A DNA stretch of 64,000 nucleotides, taken from the NCBI GenBank assembly GCA_030829985.1, contig JAURNW010000011.1, positions 1 through 64,000 on the forward strand, in the 5' to 3' direction. This DNA comes from Gammaproteobacteria bacterium (lineage in GTDB: Bacteria; Pseudomonadota; Gammaproteobacteria; Eutrophobiales; Eutrophobiaceae). This document shows, piece after piece, positions 32,007 through 39,699 of the stretch. The stretch's first letter is position 1, and every line of letters begins with the position of its first letter. The notes beneath the pieces are model-generated. The model searched no databases and had not been told where the DNA came from. It was given only the letters and a program-made list of their open reading frames with translations. A program made the position numbers and the translations under genes.

Positions 32007-33440
32007 TCAAAAGAATAAACGTAATCCATAAAAGAATATTATGGCAAGCACAGCGCCTGCTGGAATGGTAATGACCCAGGAAAGGACAACGTCTCTGATA
32101 GTGCTCATATTGACCGCGCCTATACCCCGTGCAAGTCCAACACCAAGGACAGCACCAACAAGTGTATGTGTTGTGGATATTGGGAGACCTAACTTGGTTG
32201 CTATAACAATAGTCGTTGCTGCACCAAATTCTGCGCTAAACCCACGAGTCGGTGTTAGATGCGTGATCTTTCTACCAATTGTCTCCATGACTCGCCAACC
32301 CCAGGTTGCCAAACCTACAACGATACCTACACCTCCCAAGGCCAACACCCAAAGCGGTACTGGTGCCTTGGCAGCTATACTGTCTCCGCCTGCCATAGCC
32401 ACTGATAATACTGCCGACATTGGACCAATCGCATTAGCGACATCGTTTGCCCCATGAGCAAAAGCAACAAAGCAAGCACTCAATATTTGCAGATAAACAA
32501 ATAACTTCTCTACTTGTTGATATTCAGTGCTATTAGTATGGTATTCATAGCGACGTTCAGATTCCCATCGTAGTCGTCTGACTTCATCCAAACTATCTTT
32601 AATACCTGCTTTCATGTGTCCTGGTGATGCCAGATGAACTTTCTCAAGATGTTTCACTGCTTTACCCAGTGATTTCACTACATTGGGATCCGTTAATTTT
32701 TCCTCACCATCGTCATCGGCTTCCTGAACTTTTATCTTTGAGATTAACCAGACACTGATAACAGCAGCGAGAAGTCCCGCGCAGGACGCAACTGCAAAAG
32801 CAGCAGGCAAACTCAAATCGAGATTAAGATTTTTCAATCCTTTGAATGCCATCGTAAGTGACAGCATGGTAATAACAACGAATACCAGATAGGGAGCTAA
32901 CTTCTTTGCCGATCTAAGCGGTCTGACATCATAAAAAACCGCGCGGAGTATAAAGCTGAAAATGAAATAGGATATGGTTGCGCTTAATAAAGGTGAGACT
33001 ACCCAGCTGGCCGCAATCAGCCCGACCTTATCCCAATGTACGGCGTTAATTCCACCATAGACCGCACCAAAACCAACGACTGAACCAACAATGGAATGTG
33101 TCGTCGACACAGGCCAGCCTTTCCACGATGCTATTTGTAACCACACTCCAGCAGCCAATAAGGCTGAGAGCATGCCTAACATAAAAGACAGACCGTCTCC
33201 GGTGAATATCGCGGGGTCTACAATGCCTTTTCGAACCGTCTCTGACACATGGGTACCAGCTAAAAATGCGCCACTAAATTCCAGTATCGCAGCAATGATC
33301 ACTGCACGCCGCAAAGTGAGCGCACCTGAACCGACTGAAGTACCCATCGCATTAGCGACATCATTAGCACCAATACCCCATGCCATATAAAGGCCGAATA
33401 TAATGGCGAGGCCGATAATGATATAGAGATACATTTCCAT
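32007..33440 (-). CDS. pit: inorganic phosphate transporter, PiT family
   Basis: A 477-residue metal-phosphate/H+ or Na+ symporter with about ten membrane helices. It has the two inverted PiT signature repeats, GANDVANAMGTSVGSGAL near the N-terminus and AHGANDVANAIGPMSAV in the second half. A hydrophilic central loop (about 235-320) carries many charges. It lies 34 bases downstream of the DUF47 gene, the standard pairing in which the PhoU-like partner is thought to regulate or assist Pit. Confidence 0.95.
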   Translation of the reverse strand: MEMYLYIIIGLAIIFGLYMAWGIGANDVANAMGTSVGSGALTLRRAVIIAAILEFSGAFLAGTHVSETVRKGIVDPAIFTGDGLSFMLGMLSALLAAGVWLQIASWKGWPVSTTHSIVGSVVGFGAVYGGINAVHWDKVGLIAASWVVSPLLSATISYFIFSFILRAVFYDVRPLRSAKKLAPYLVFVVITMLSLTMAFKGLKNLNLDLSLPAAFAVASCAGLLAAVISVWLISKIKVQEADDDGEEKLTDPNVVKSLGKAVKHLEKVHLASPGHMKAGIKDSLDEVRRLRWESERRYEYHTNSTEYQQVEKLFVYLQILSACFVAFAHGANDVANAIGPMSAVLSVAMAGGDSIAAKAPVPLWVLALGGVGIVVGLATWGWRVMETIGRKITHLTPTRGFSAEFGAATTIVIATKLGLPISTTHTLVGAVLGVGLARGIGAVNMSTIRDVVLSWVITIPAGAVLAIIFFYGLRLFF

Positions 33441-33474
33441 CTAATTCATATTTCTCAGAGGTTACGGTACGTTA

Positions 33475-34149
33475 TTATTTTGACTCAAGTGTATTTCTTA
33501 CTGTTGCAGCCAGATTATCTGAACGATCAGCAATACCACTTATCTGCCGTATTACACGGGTCCAAAGGAAAAAATCCCCGTAGGAGATATTGTCTTCGTT
33601 AGCGAGTAAGAGTCTGACTAATTCCCGCTGGCTGACATCAGCTTCATGCTCTTTCAGGGCGACCTTGTCGATTAATTCATGAACCTTATTTGCCTCTAGA
33701 CCACCAAACCCCGACTCCAGTAATTCATCAAGCAATTCAATAATGTCGCGAGACAAATTGAATGTCTCAAGGCATTTGCCCGTGAATAAATCGAACGCAG
33801 CATCAAACCCGGCAAACCTCTTGGCCTGCTTAAAGGTAAGCAGAACGGCCATATTCTCTGCACGATTGGCGATACCATCTTGAAGGCTGAGTATTTTAAG
33901 GAGTTTGGATCGATCGACTGGCATGAATAAACCACGGGGCATACTGTTACGGATATCATGTTTTATGAGATCCGCCTCATGTTCCAGTTTTGATATTTTA
34001 CCGGCCAGGGATTCGACTTTTTCAGTATCTTGTTGTCGATATGCTTCTAAAATTATGGGAACCTGACCTACGCATTGGACAACTTTTTCCATGTGCATTT
34101 GCAATGGAACAAAAGGCGAACGACCAAAAACACTGACAATGTTACGCAT
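33475..34149 (-). CDS. DUF47/TIGR00153-family PhoU-like protein
   Basis: A 224-residue all-helical protein. The repeated PhoU-like helices carry acidic and histidine metal-site motifs such as KLEHEADLIKHDIRN and KEHEADVSQRELVRLL. These proteins are encoded next to Pit transporters across bacteria and archaea. A good ribosome site (GAGAGGGA) precedes the ATG. The upstream region holds an exact FNR-type dyad and a second 14-base dyad. Confidence 0.94.
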   Translation of the reverse strand: MRNIVSVFGRSPFVPLQMHMEKVVQCVGQVPIILEAYRQQDTEKVESLAGKISKLEHEADLIKHDIRNSMPRGLFMPVDRSKLLKILSLQDGIANRAENMAVLLTFKQAKRFAGFDAAFDLFTGKCLETFNLSRDIIELLDELLESGFGGLEANKVHELIDKVALKEHEADVSQRELVRLLLANEDNISYGDFFLWTRVIRQISGIADRSDNLAATVRNTLESK

Positions 34150-34202
34150 AAACTATTCCCTCTCAGAAAGACGATTAGTCAAATTAAACACTATCGCCAG
34201 TT

Positions 34203-34246
34203 GTAAGTATGCTTACATACGTTTAATAGAATTTGATATATATCAA
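34203..34246 (-). promoter_or_regulatory. FNR/Anr-type operator and promoter-like region before the DUF47-pit operon
   Basis: TTGAT-ATAT-ATCAA at 34233-34246 matches the FNR/Anr consensus TTGAT-N4-ATCAA at every defined position. A second dyad of the same geometry, GTAAG-TATG-CTTAC, lies at 34203-34216, centre to centre 30 bases away. On the minus strand a -10-like CATACT (34206-34211) would start transcription near 34199. That puts the FNR site centre (34239.5) at about -41, the class II activator position. This is motif reading only; Crp-family regulators can share such sites. Confidence 0.6.
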
Positions 34247-34357
34247 AAACCGTTCAGAAATGAACCATCAAAGGAAATTATTTACTTATGCGGAAAACTG
34301 ACTGTAAAAGTGATATTCGAAAGATAGGCCGAATTATTTACCTACCTTTAATAGGAA

Positions 34358-34885
34358 TTAACTATACTTATGCTGATCCTTGAGCTTGGCATAGTGCTTG
34401 GCGGAATATTTCAGAAAGGCACGTTCTTTTTCGTTTAGCTCACGTATTTGTTTAACGGGGCTGCCGACATACAAATAGCCTGATTCAAGTTGCTTACCAG
34501 GCGGCACCAGACTGCCTGCACCGATAATTACGTAATCACCTAATACAGCGCCGTCCATCACTGTTGCCGACATACCGATCAAACACATATTCCCAACAGT
34601 ACATGCATGCAAGAGTGCTTTATGACCAACTGTAACATCATCACCAATCACGAGCGGGTATCCTGGAAAAAATTCGCTGGTATGTGATTCATGCAAAATA
34701 GATCCGTCCTGGATATTGGTACGTTCACCAATAGTGATTGAATTAACATCACCCCGTATCACCGACATTGGCCAAACCGAACTATCTTTGCCAATAGTGA
34801 CATCACCAATGACAACTGCTGAATCGTCGACATAGGCACTGCTAGCAATGACGGGGGTATTATCTTTAAAGTTTCTAATGGCCAT
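34358..34885 (-). CDS. gamma-carbonic anhydrase-family hexapeptide protein (YrdA type)
   Basis: A 175-residue left-handed beta-helix protein with hexapeptide turns from about residue 15 to 140. The putative metal histidines lie in GSILHESHTSEFF and VTVGHKALLHACTVG, the same pattern as gamma-carbonic anhydrases and E. coli YrdA/CaiE. Many such proteins have no measured carbonic anhydrase activity, so enzyme function is uncertain. The start is the ATG of the TTG-ATG pair, after GGAAAG. A SulP anion transporter lies divergently upstream, so a bicarbonate theme is possible but unproven. Confidence 0.88.
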   Translation of the reverse strand: MAIRNFKDNTPVIASSAYVDDSAVVIGDVTIGKDSSVWPMSVIRGDVNSITIGERTNIQDGSILHESHTSEFFPGYPLVIGDDVTVGHKALLHACTVGNMCLIGMSATVMDGAVLGDYVIIGAGSLVPPGKQLESGYLYVGSPVKQIRELNEKERAFLKYSAKHYAKLKDQHKYS

Positions 34886-35139
34886 CAACTTTCCAAAAAA
34901 TATTTTCTTAAAAAAAGGATTGTATTAGATAGCGGCAAGAGATGGAACGTGCTCAATATTTGTTTGGTATATTTTTATACACTCATTGCCTACTATTATT
35001 TGTATTTAATGCTTATAAATTTGATCCAGCACAATATATTCAAGCTGTTTTGACTTTATAAGTTAATTATCATCATGGGCGCGGAGGGCTAATTATTATC
35101 AGTCTGCAATAGCGGGTTGAGATAATTATAAATTCAATT

Positions 35140-37359
35140 ATGCAGCAATCAGCGACGACAGCAGCACCGGGGCATAAACTCATAAATGAATTTTGGGGTG
35201 GTTTAGCGTCCATGCTGGTCGCTTTGCCCTCATCTATTGCGTTTGGGGTACTAGTCTTTTCTGCAATCTCACCGGAATTAGTTGGTCAGGGTGCATTGGT
35301 AGGCATGATCGGGGCGGCCGCACTGGGACTGGTTGCCCCTTTTACTGGCCGGACAGCGGCCTTGATCACCGCACCCTGTGCCCCGGCGGCAGCGATACTC
35401 ACCGGTCTGGCGCTTGCACTGGTCAGTGCGGGTGTAGAAATCGATCGAATTCCCGGGTTGCTTGCTCTCACCGCACTCATCTCAGCATTTTTACAGGTTT
35501 TCTACGGGTTAGTGAAAGGTGGCCGACTCATCAAGTACATCCCCTACCCCGTTGTTAGTGGTTACCTTTCCGGTGTTGGTTTGATTATCGCGATCAGTCA
35601 ACTTCCCAAATTACTTGGTTTGCCGAAAGATACGGGGCTATTACACGGGTTATCATCTCCGGATTTGTGGCAGTGGCCAGGTATCGTTGTTGGGCTTATT
35701 ACTATTTTGGCAATGATAATTGCTCCGCGCGTTACCCTAAAAGTCCCGGCAGCAATCATGGGCCTAATCGCCGGTGTATCCAGTTATTTTGTGCTTGCCC
35801 TGTTTATCCCTGCGTTATTATCGGTGGAAGCCAACCCGCTGATAATCGGTCCTATCCGCTCATCCGGTTCTTTCCTGCAAACGGTAAGCGGGCGTCTTAG
35901 CTCATTACTAACGATCCAGATGAGCGATTTTAAACTCGTTATATATTCAGCTCTGGCATTATCGGCATTGCTTTCCATCGATACTTTAAAGACCTGTGTT
36001 GTCCTCGATGCGCTTACCAAAAACCGTCATAACTCTAACCGCGAATTGTTCGGCCAGGGCATCGCCAATCTTGCTGCCTTTGCCGTTGGTGGTATGCCGG
36101 GCGCTGGAACAATGGGGCCGACATTAGTGAATGTAACCAGTGGAGGAAGAACTACCAAGTCAGGCATTGCCGAAGGCGTGCTGGTTGTACTCGCTATTCT
36201 GTTATTGGCACCCTTGATCGCATGGGTTCCCATTGGTGCACTCGCTGGCATTTTATTGGTGGTCGCTTTTCGCATGTTCGACTGGCATGCATTCCGTTTA
36301 CTACAACATGCGGAAACGCGCCTGGATTTTACCGTCATTGCTGCAGTCGTCATTGTCGCCGAAACAGTGGGGTTAATAGCAGCTTCAGCCACAGGTGTCG
36401 GTCTCGCCATAATATTGTTTATTCGTGATCAGATTAAAGGATCAGTATTGCGCCGACGAGCCTCCATCAAGGAAGTTTCATCCAAGACCCATAGACTCGA
36501 ATCGGAACGTACTGTCCTTGCAGAAAAGGGAGGCATTGCAAACATATATGAATTACAGGGAAACCTCTTCTTTGGAACCACCGATCAGTTATTTACCGAA
36601 TTAGAGCCCGATCTTTGTACCTGCAAGTGGATGCTGTTTGATATGCGTCGGGTTCAATCTCTGGACTACACGGCAGCACATCTTTTTACACTAATGCAGG
36701 ACAGACTAAAGGATCGGGGTGGCAAACTTCTCTTTAGTGGCATGCCATCAAGTCTGCCCAATCGCAAAGACTTATACAGCTATATGATCCGTGTCGGCCT
36801 TGTCGGTGAAAAGGGTAAAGGAATTAGCATCTTTGAAACCCGTGATGAAGCTCTGGAATGGATGGAGAATAAGATCATTGCAGAAGCCGGTTTGACCACG
36901 GAAAGTGAGAAATCAATTCTTGATCTCAGTGAAATAGAACTGTTACGTGAGTTTGATGAGACAACCATCGCCGAGTTGCGTGAATGCGTGCGTGAGCGGA
37001 CTGTTCCTGCCGGGGAAAAAATATTTAAGCATGGTGATGAAGGCGATGAAATCTTTCTGATACGACGCGGAATCATACGTATTATATTGCCGTTAAAACG
37101 CGGCAAGATTCATCATCTGGCAACTTTCAGGCATGGTGACTATTTTGGTGAAATGGCTTTTCTTGATAAGGGACTTCGCTCTGCGGATGCAGAAGCCAAA
37201 ACAAATTGTGAGTTGTACGTGTTATCCAGAGAAGAATTTAATGCCCGGGTGTATAAGGATGCCGTTCTCGGTGTGTGTATCTTCGCACGACTTGCGCTGG
37301 CCGTTTCACTACGACTACGCCAAACGGATAATGAATTACGAGCTGTTGAGGATCGTTAA
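35140..37359 (+). CDS. SulP-family anion transporter fused to STAS and cyclic-nucleotide-binding domains
   Basis: A 739-residue protein with three parts. The SulP membrane domain (about 1-430) contains GRTAALITAPCAPAAAILTG and GGMPGAGTMGPTLVNVTSGG. A STAS domain (about 465-580) shows FDMRRVQSLDYTAAHLFTLM. A C-terminal CAP_ED/cNMP domain (about 605-730) shows FKHGDEGDEIFLIRRGIIRI and the FRHGDYFGEMAFLDKGLRSA phosphate-binding cassette. The substrate (sulfate, bicarbonate or other anion) is not readable. The cNMP domain implies gating by a cyclic nucleotide. The first part is G+C-rich (114 of 180 bases at 35281-35460), above the 86 of 180 counted in the neighbouring carbonic-anhydrase-like gene. 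Confidence 0.92.
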   Translation: MQQSATTAAPGHKLINEFWGGLASMLVALPSSIAFGVLVFSAISPELVGQGALVGMIGAAALGLVAPFTGRTAALITAPCAPAAAILTGLALALVSAGVEIDRIPGLLALTALISAFLQVFYGLVKGGRLIKYIPYPVVSGYLSGVGLIIAISQLPKLLGLPKDTGLLHGLSSPDLWQWPGIVVGLITILAMIIAPRVTLKVPAAIMGLIAGVSSYFVLALFIPALLSVEANPLIIGPIRSSGSFLQTVSGRLSSLLTIQMSDFKLVIYSALALSALLSIDTLKTCVVLDALTKNRHNSNRELFGQGIANLAAFAVGGMPGAGTMGPTLVNVTSGGRTTKSGIAEGVLVVLAILLLAPLIAWVPIGALAGILLVVAFRMFDWHAFRLLQHAETRLDFTVIAAVVIVAETVGLIAASATGVGLAIILFIRDQIKGSVLRRRASIKEVSSKTHRLESERTVLAEKGGIANIYELQGNLFFGTTDQLFTELEPDLCTCKWMLFDMRRVQSLDYTAAHLFTLMQDRLKDRGGKLLFSGMPSSLPNRKDLYSYMIRVGLVGEKGKGISIFETRDEALEWMENKIIAEAGLTTESEKSILDLSEIELLREFDETTIAELRECVRERTVPAGEKIFKHGDEGDEIFLIRRGIIRIILPLKRGKIHHLATFRHGDYFGEMAFLDKGLRSADAEAKTNCELYVLSREEFNARVYKDAVLGVCIFARLALAVSLRLRQTDNELRAVEDR

Positions 37360-37432
37360 AAATAAATTTTTAAAAGCACTATGAGATTCAGATTTATCTA
37401 CTTTTCTGTCATATACACATTTGAAAACTTAA

Positions 37433-37463
37433 CTATGCGGTGGCAAAATTTACCACCGCATAG
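37433..37463. terminator. hairpin between convergent sulP and ompA-like genes
   Basis: An 11-bp perfect stem CTATGCGGTGG / CCACCGCATAG around a nine-base AT-rich loop lies 73 bases after the SulP stop and 17 bases before the OmpA-family stop. It can serve both strands. Neither side has a strong U-tract, so efficiency is uncertain. Confidence 0.6.
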
Positions 37464-37480
37464 CACCCATAATTATTCTG

Positions 37481-38134
37481 TTACTTCGTCACAGGTTGCA
37501 AGGTAATTTCCACGCGCCGGTTTTGTTGTCTACCTTCCTCAGTTGCATTATCTGCAATCGGTAAAGACTCACCATAACCCGTTGTAAATAATCGTTCTGA
37601 AATCACCCCTCTTGCATTTAATGCTGCGCGAACACTATTAGCACGATTAACCGAAAGCTGTTGATTGAATTCAGCGCTTCCAACACTGTCTGTATGTCCG
37701 GCAACATGAACGATCGTAGATTCATATTTGGCTAATGTATTCCCAACATTATCCAAAATACTATTAAAAGCGGGATTGATGGTTGCCTTGCCGGTCGCAA
37801 ACGTAATATTTGAAGGCATATTCAATTCAATATTATCTCCGACACGTTCGACTTCAACACCCGTACCTTCCAGATCCTTACGCAGAGCTTCTTCCTGTTT
37901 ATCCATATAAACCCCAATACCGGCGCCAGCTAATGCACCAACACCCGCGCCAATTACCGCCGCCTTCATACCATCACCGATGAGTACACCAGCGAGTGCA
38001 CCGGTAGCAGCACCGGCCACAGCACCTGTCTTGGTGTTGCTATGCTGTGTTTCACCTGTGTTTGGATTAAACGTTGTGCATGCACTCGACGCTACTAAAA
38101 CTAATGCCGCTGTAAATATGTATATTTTTTTCAT
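37481..38134 (-). CDS. OmpA-family lipoprotein with glycine-zipper (YiaD type)
   Basis: A 217-residue protein. A signal sequence ends in a lipobox-like ASSAC. A glycine-rich zipper region (AGAATGALAGVLIGDG, GAGVGALAGAGIGVYMDK) follows. The C-terminal OmpA peptidoglycan-binding domain (about 100-215) carries HVAGHTDSVGSAEFNQQLSV and the arginine of QNRRVEITL. It probably sits in the outer membrane and binds murein non-covalently. I chose the ATG at 38134, where the signal peptide starts. The region upstream has two adjacent palindromes at 38221-38252. Confidence 0.9.
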   Translation of the reverse strand: MKKIYIFTAALVLVASSACTTFNPNTGETQHSNTKTGAVAGAATGALAGVLIGDGMKAAVIGAGVGALAGAGIGVYMDKQEEALRKDLEGTGVEVERVGDNIELNMPSNITFATGKATINPAFNSILDNVGNTLAKYESTIVHVAGHTDSVGSAEFNQQLSVNRANSVRAALNARGVISERLFTTGYGESLPIADNATEEGRQQNRRVEITLQPVTK

Positions 38135-38220
38135 TGGTTTTATTGTTTCCAGTTTGTGTAGTTTATTTTCTATTACGATCACATTGACTCAATTTACACC
38201 GTATATATTCAGCATCGCAC

Positions 38221-38252
38221 TAACTAAGACTTAGTTACGTGACAGCTGTCAC
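38221..38252. promoter_or_regulatory. two adjacent palindromes upstream of the OmpA-like gene
   Basis: TAACTAAG-A-CTTAGTTA (38221-38237) is a perfect 8+1+8 dyad. GTGACAGCTGTCAC (38239-38252) is a perfect 14-base palindrome. They are separated by one base and lie about 90-120 bases upstream of the OmpA-family start. Such tandem dyads are typical of operator sites; I cannot assign a regulator. Apart from these and the terminator at 38522-38551, the 430-base gap 38135-38564 shows no gene. Confidence 0.45.
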
Positions 38253-38521
38253 AAATACTCGCAACAAAAAATACAGACAGAGATTGAGGCTGGGAAGTAG
38301 TTGGATTATTTATTCGTGTAGATGAACCTTGATAGTTTCACAACATACTAACTTGTTGCGTAACTAACTTTCAGATGAACTTGTTGGTGAGTCTTATTAC
38401 TGTTAATACTGCTGCGGATAGATTGCGTGAAACACGAACCAGGAAGTGATGTTGTTACATAAACCGGTTTTAACAACAAAGCTTCAACATGTTATGGCAA
38501 ACATTTAAAGAAGTTTTAAAT

Positions 38522-38551
38522 ACAGGGGATAGACTTAAGTCTATCCCCTGT
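38522..38551 (-). terminator. 30-base perfect palindrome, terminator of the cytochrome operon
   Basis: ACAGGGGATAGACTT-AAGTCTATCCCCTGT is a perfect 15+15 inverted repeat 13 bases after the cytochrome c stop, followed on the minus strand by ATTTAAAAC. Its position directly after the last gene favours a terminator or 3' stabiliser over an operator. Confidence 0.7.
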
Positions 38552-38564
38552 CATTAGGTAATGA

Positions 38565-39320
38565 CTATTTCCCGAGTGGGAATTTAATCAGGTTTTCCGG
38601 TCCCAGCACACCATCACCACGTGCAACAAGATATGCGTATAGATTATCGAGATTATCCATAACACGTTTATTGGTATTGTGCGGCCTCATCATGGTGCCG
38701 GACTTGCCATGAGTCACAATATCAACAAATTCATCCTTGCTTAATTTTTGCGTCACACTGTTACCAAGATCGGGACCAACGGCTCCGATACCACCCTTAC
38801 CATGACACGCACCACAGCCACCGCCATTGTAAGTTTTCCACCCCTCAAGGATATTGGCACTTGGTTTACCATCGACAATTTGATAAGGCTTATCACCGCT
38901 AGTCTCCGTAACTGTTGTACTACCCGTTGTTACAGCTTTTAGTTCAGTGGCTTTCGCTTCGGCTGCTGCTTTTGCTTCAGCGGCTTTCACTTCTGCTGCA
39001 ACTTTTGCTTCAGCAATTAAATCTGTTGCATTTTGTACCGCTTCATTCGACGCGTCTGCGACAGGTGCTTGAGTATACGGCCAGTTTTCATAGATCTCTT
39101 CCTGATACACCACCTTGCTCGGGAGATACACTATCTCCGTCGCTACTGCCGGTGTCACGTCTGTGACCGGCATATCCGGCACTTTGGCAGGCAATTGAAC
39201 TGCTGTGGCATCGCTTGAGGGTGCTGCCATTTTTTGTTCTGGTGCATTACTGTCACCACAGGCAAACATAACACTGCCAGAAAAGAGTACTAATAAAACT
39301 ATTTTTAATTGTTTAGACAT
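38565..39320 (-). CDS. c-type cytochrome lipoprotein with Ala/Glu/Lys-rich linker
   Basis: A 251-residue protein. The signal peptide ends in a lipobox (VMFAC), so the protein is probably lipid-anchored in the periplasm. Next comes a variable region containing VVYQEEIYENWPY. A helical linker of about 35 residues is built from repeats of EAKAAAEAKA type. The C-terminal single-heme cytochrome c domain has heme motif CGACH, the GIGAVGPDLGN loop and a likely axial methionine in SGTMMRPHN. The start is the ATG at 39320. Its operon partner upstream is a small lipoprotein with the same VYQ-D/E-EIY motif. The redox partner is unknown. Confidence 0.88.
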   Translation of the reverse strand: MSKQLKIVLLVLFSGSVMFACGDSNAPEQKMAAPSSDATAVQLPAKVPDMPVTDVTPAVATEIVYLPSKVVYQEEIYENWPYTQAPVADASNEAVQNATDLIAEAKVAAEVKAAEAKAAAEAKATELKAVTTGSTTVTETSGDKPYQIVDGKPSANILEGWKTYNGGGCGACHGKGGIGAVGPDLGNSVTQKLSKDEFVDIVTHGKSGTMMRPHNTNKRVMDNLDNLYAYLVARGDGVLGPENLIKFPLGK

Positions 39321-39347
39321 TGAAATCACATACAAATCTATTGTTAT

Positions 39348-39566
39348 TTAGTTATATGGCCAGTTAGCATAGATTTCGTCTTGATAAACGACGCCTTCGG
39401 CTTTTTCAATTTTCATTGCTGATGACGCTTCACCACCGCCAGATGCAGGTGTTGCCGGGGTAGCCGCTGCCGGTGCAGTCATAGTGGTTTTATCATCATC
39501 ACCACAAGCAATTAAGCCAAGCCCTAAAATCATTCCCAAACTTACATTTCGAATAACAGAATACAT
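39348..39566 (-). CDS. small lipoprotein sharing a motif with the adjacent cytochrome
   Basis: A 72-residue protein. A signal peptide ends in the lipobox LIAC, followed by GDDDKTT, then an Ala/Pro/Thr-rich spacer, and it closes with VVYQDEIYANWPYN. Both the ACGD start of the mature protein and the final 13 residues resemble the cytochrome c lipoprotein 27 bases downstream. The ATG at 39566 has a good site (GGGAGTGG). A longer in-frame reading from 39791 would overlap the divergent peptidase gene and lacks signal-peptide character. The family is not recognised. Confidence 0.78.
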   Translation of the reverse strand: MYSVIRNVSLGMILGLGLIACGDDDKTTMTAPAAATPATPASGGGEASSAMKIEKAEGVVYQDEIYANWPYN

Positions 39567-39699
39567 AGTTCCACTCCCATTTATGTAATTGTAAGACCCG
39601 TTATATACTATAAGTCCTGCGAGATAAAATAAATCAATGTAAAATTCTTGCTTGGATCGGCATTCCAAACATTCGGGCTTACCTATTATAGAGATCTCC

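Noticed and set aside
38420-38436. CGTGAAACA half of a parS-like site
   Set aside because: Only about 11 of 16 positions match TGTTTCACGTGAAACA, and the left half is absent.
38522-38551. 30-base palindrome as a regulator operator
   Set aside because: It lies directly after the last gene of the cytochrome operon and upstream of no start codon, so a terminator or 3' stabiliser is simpler.
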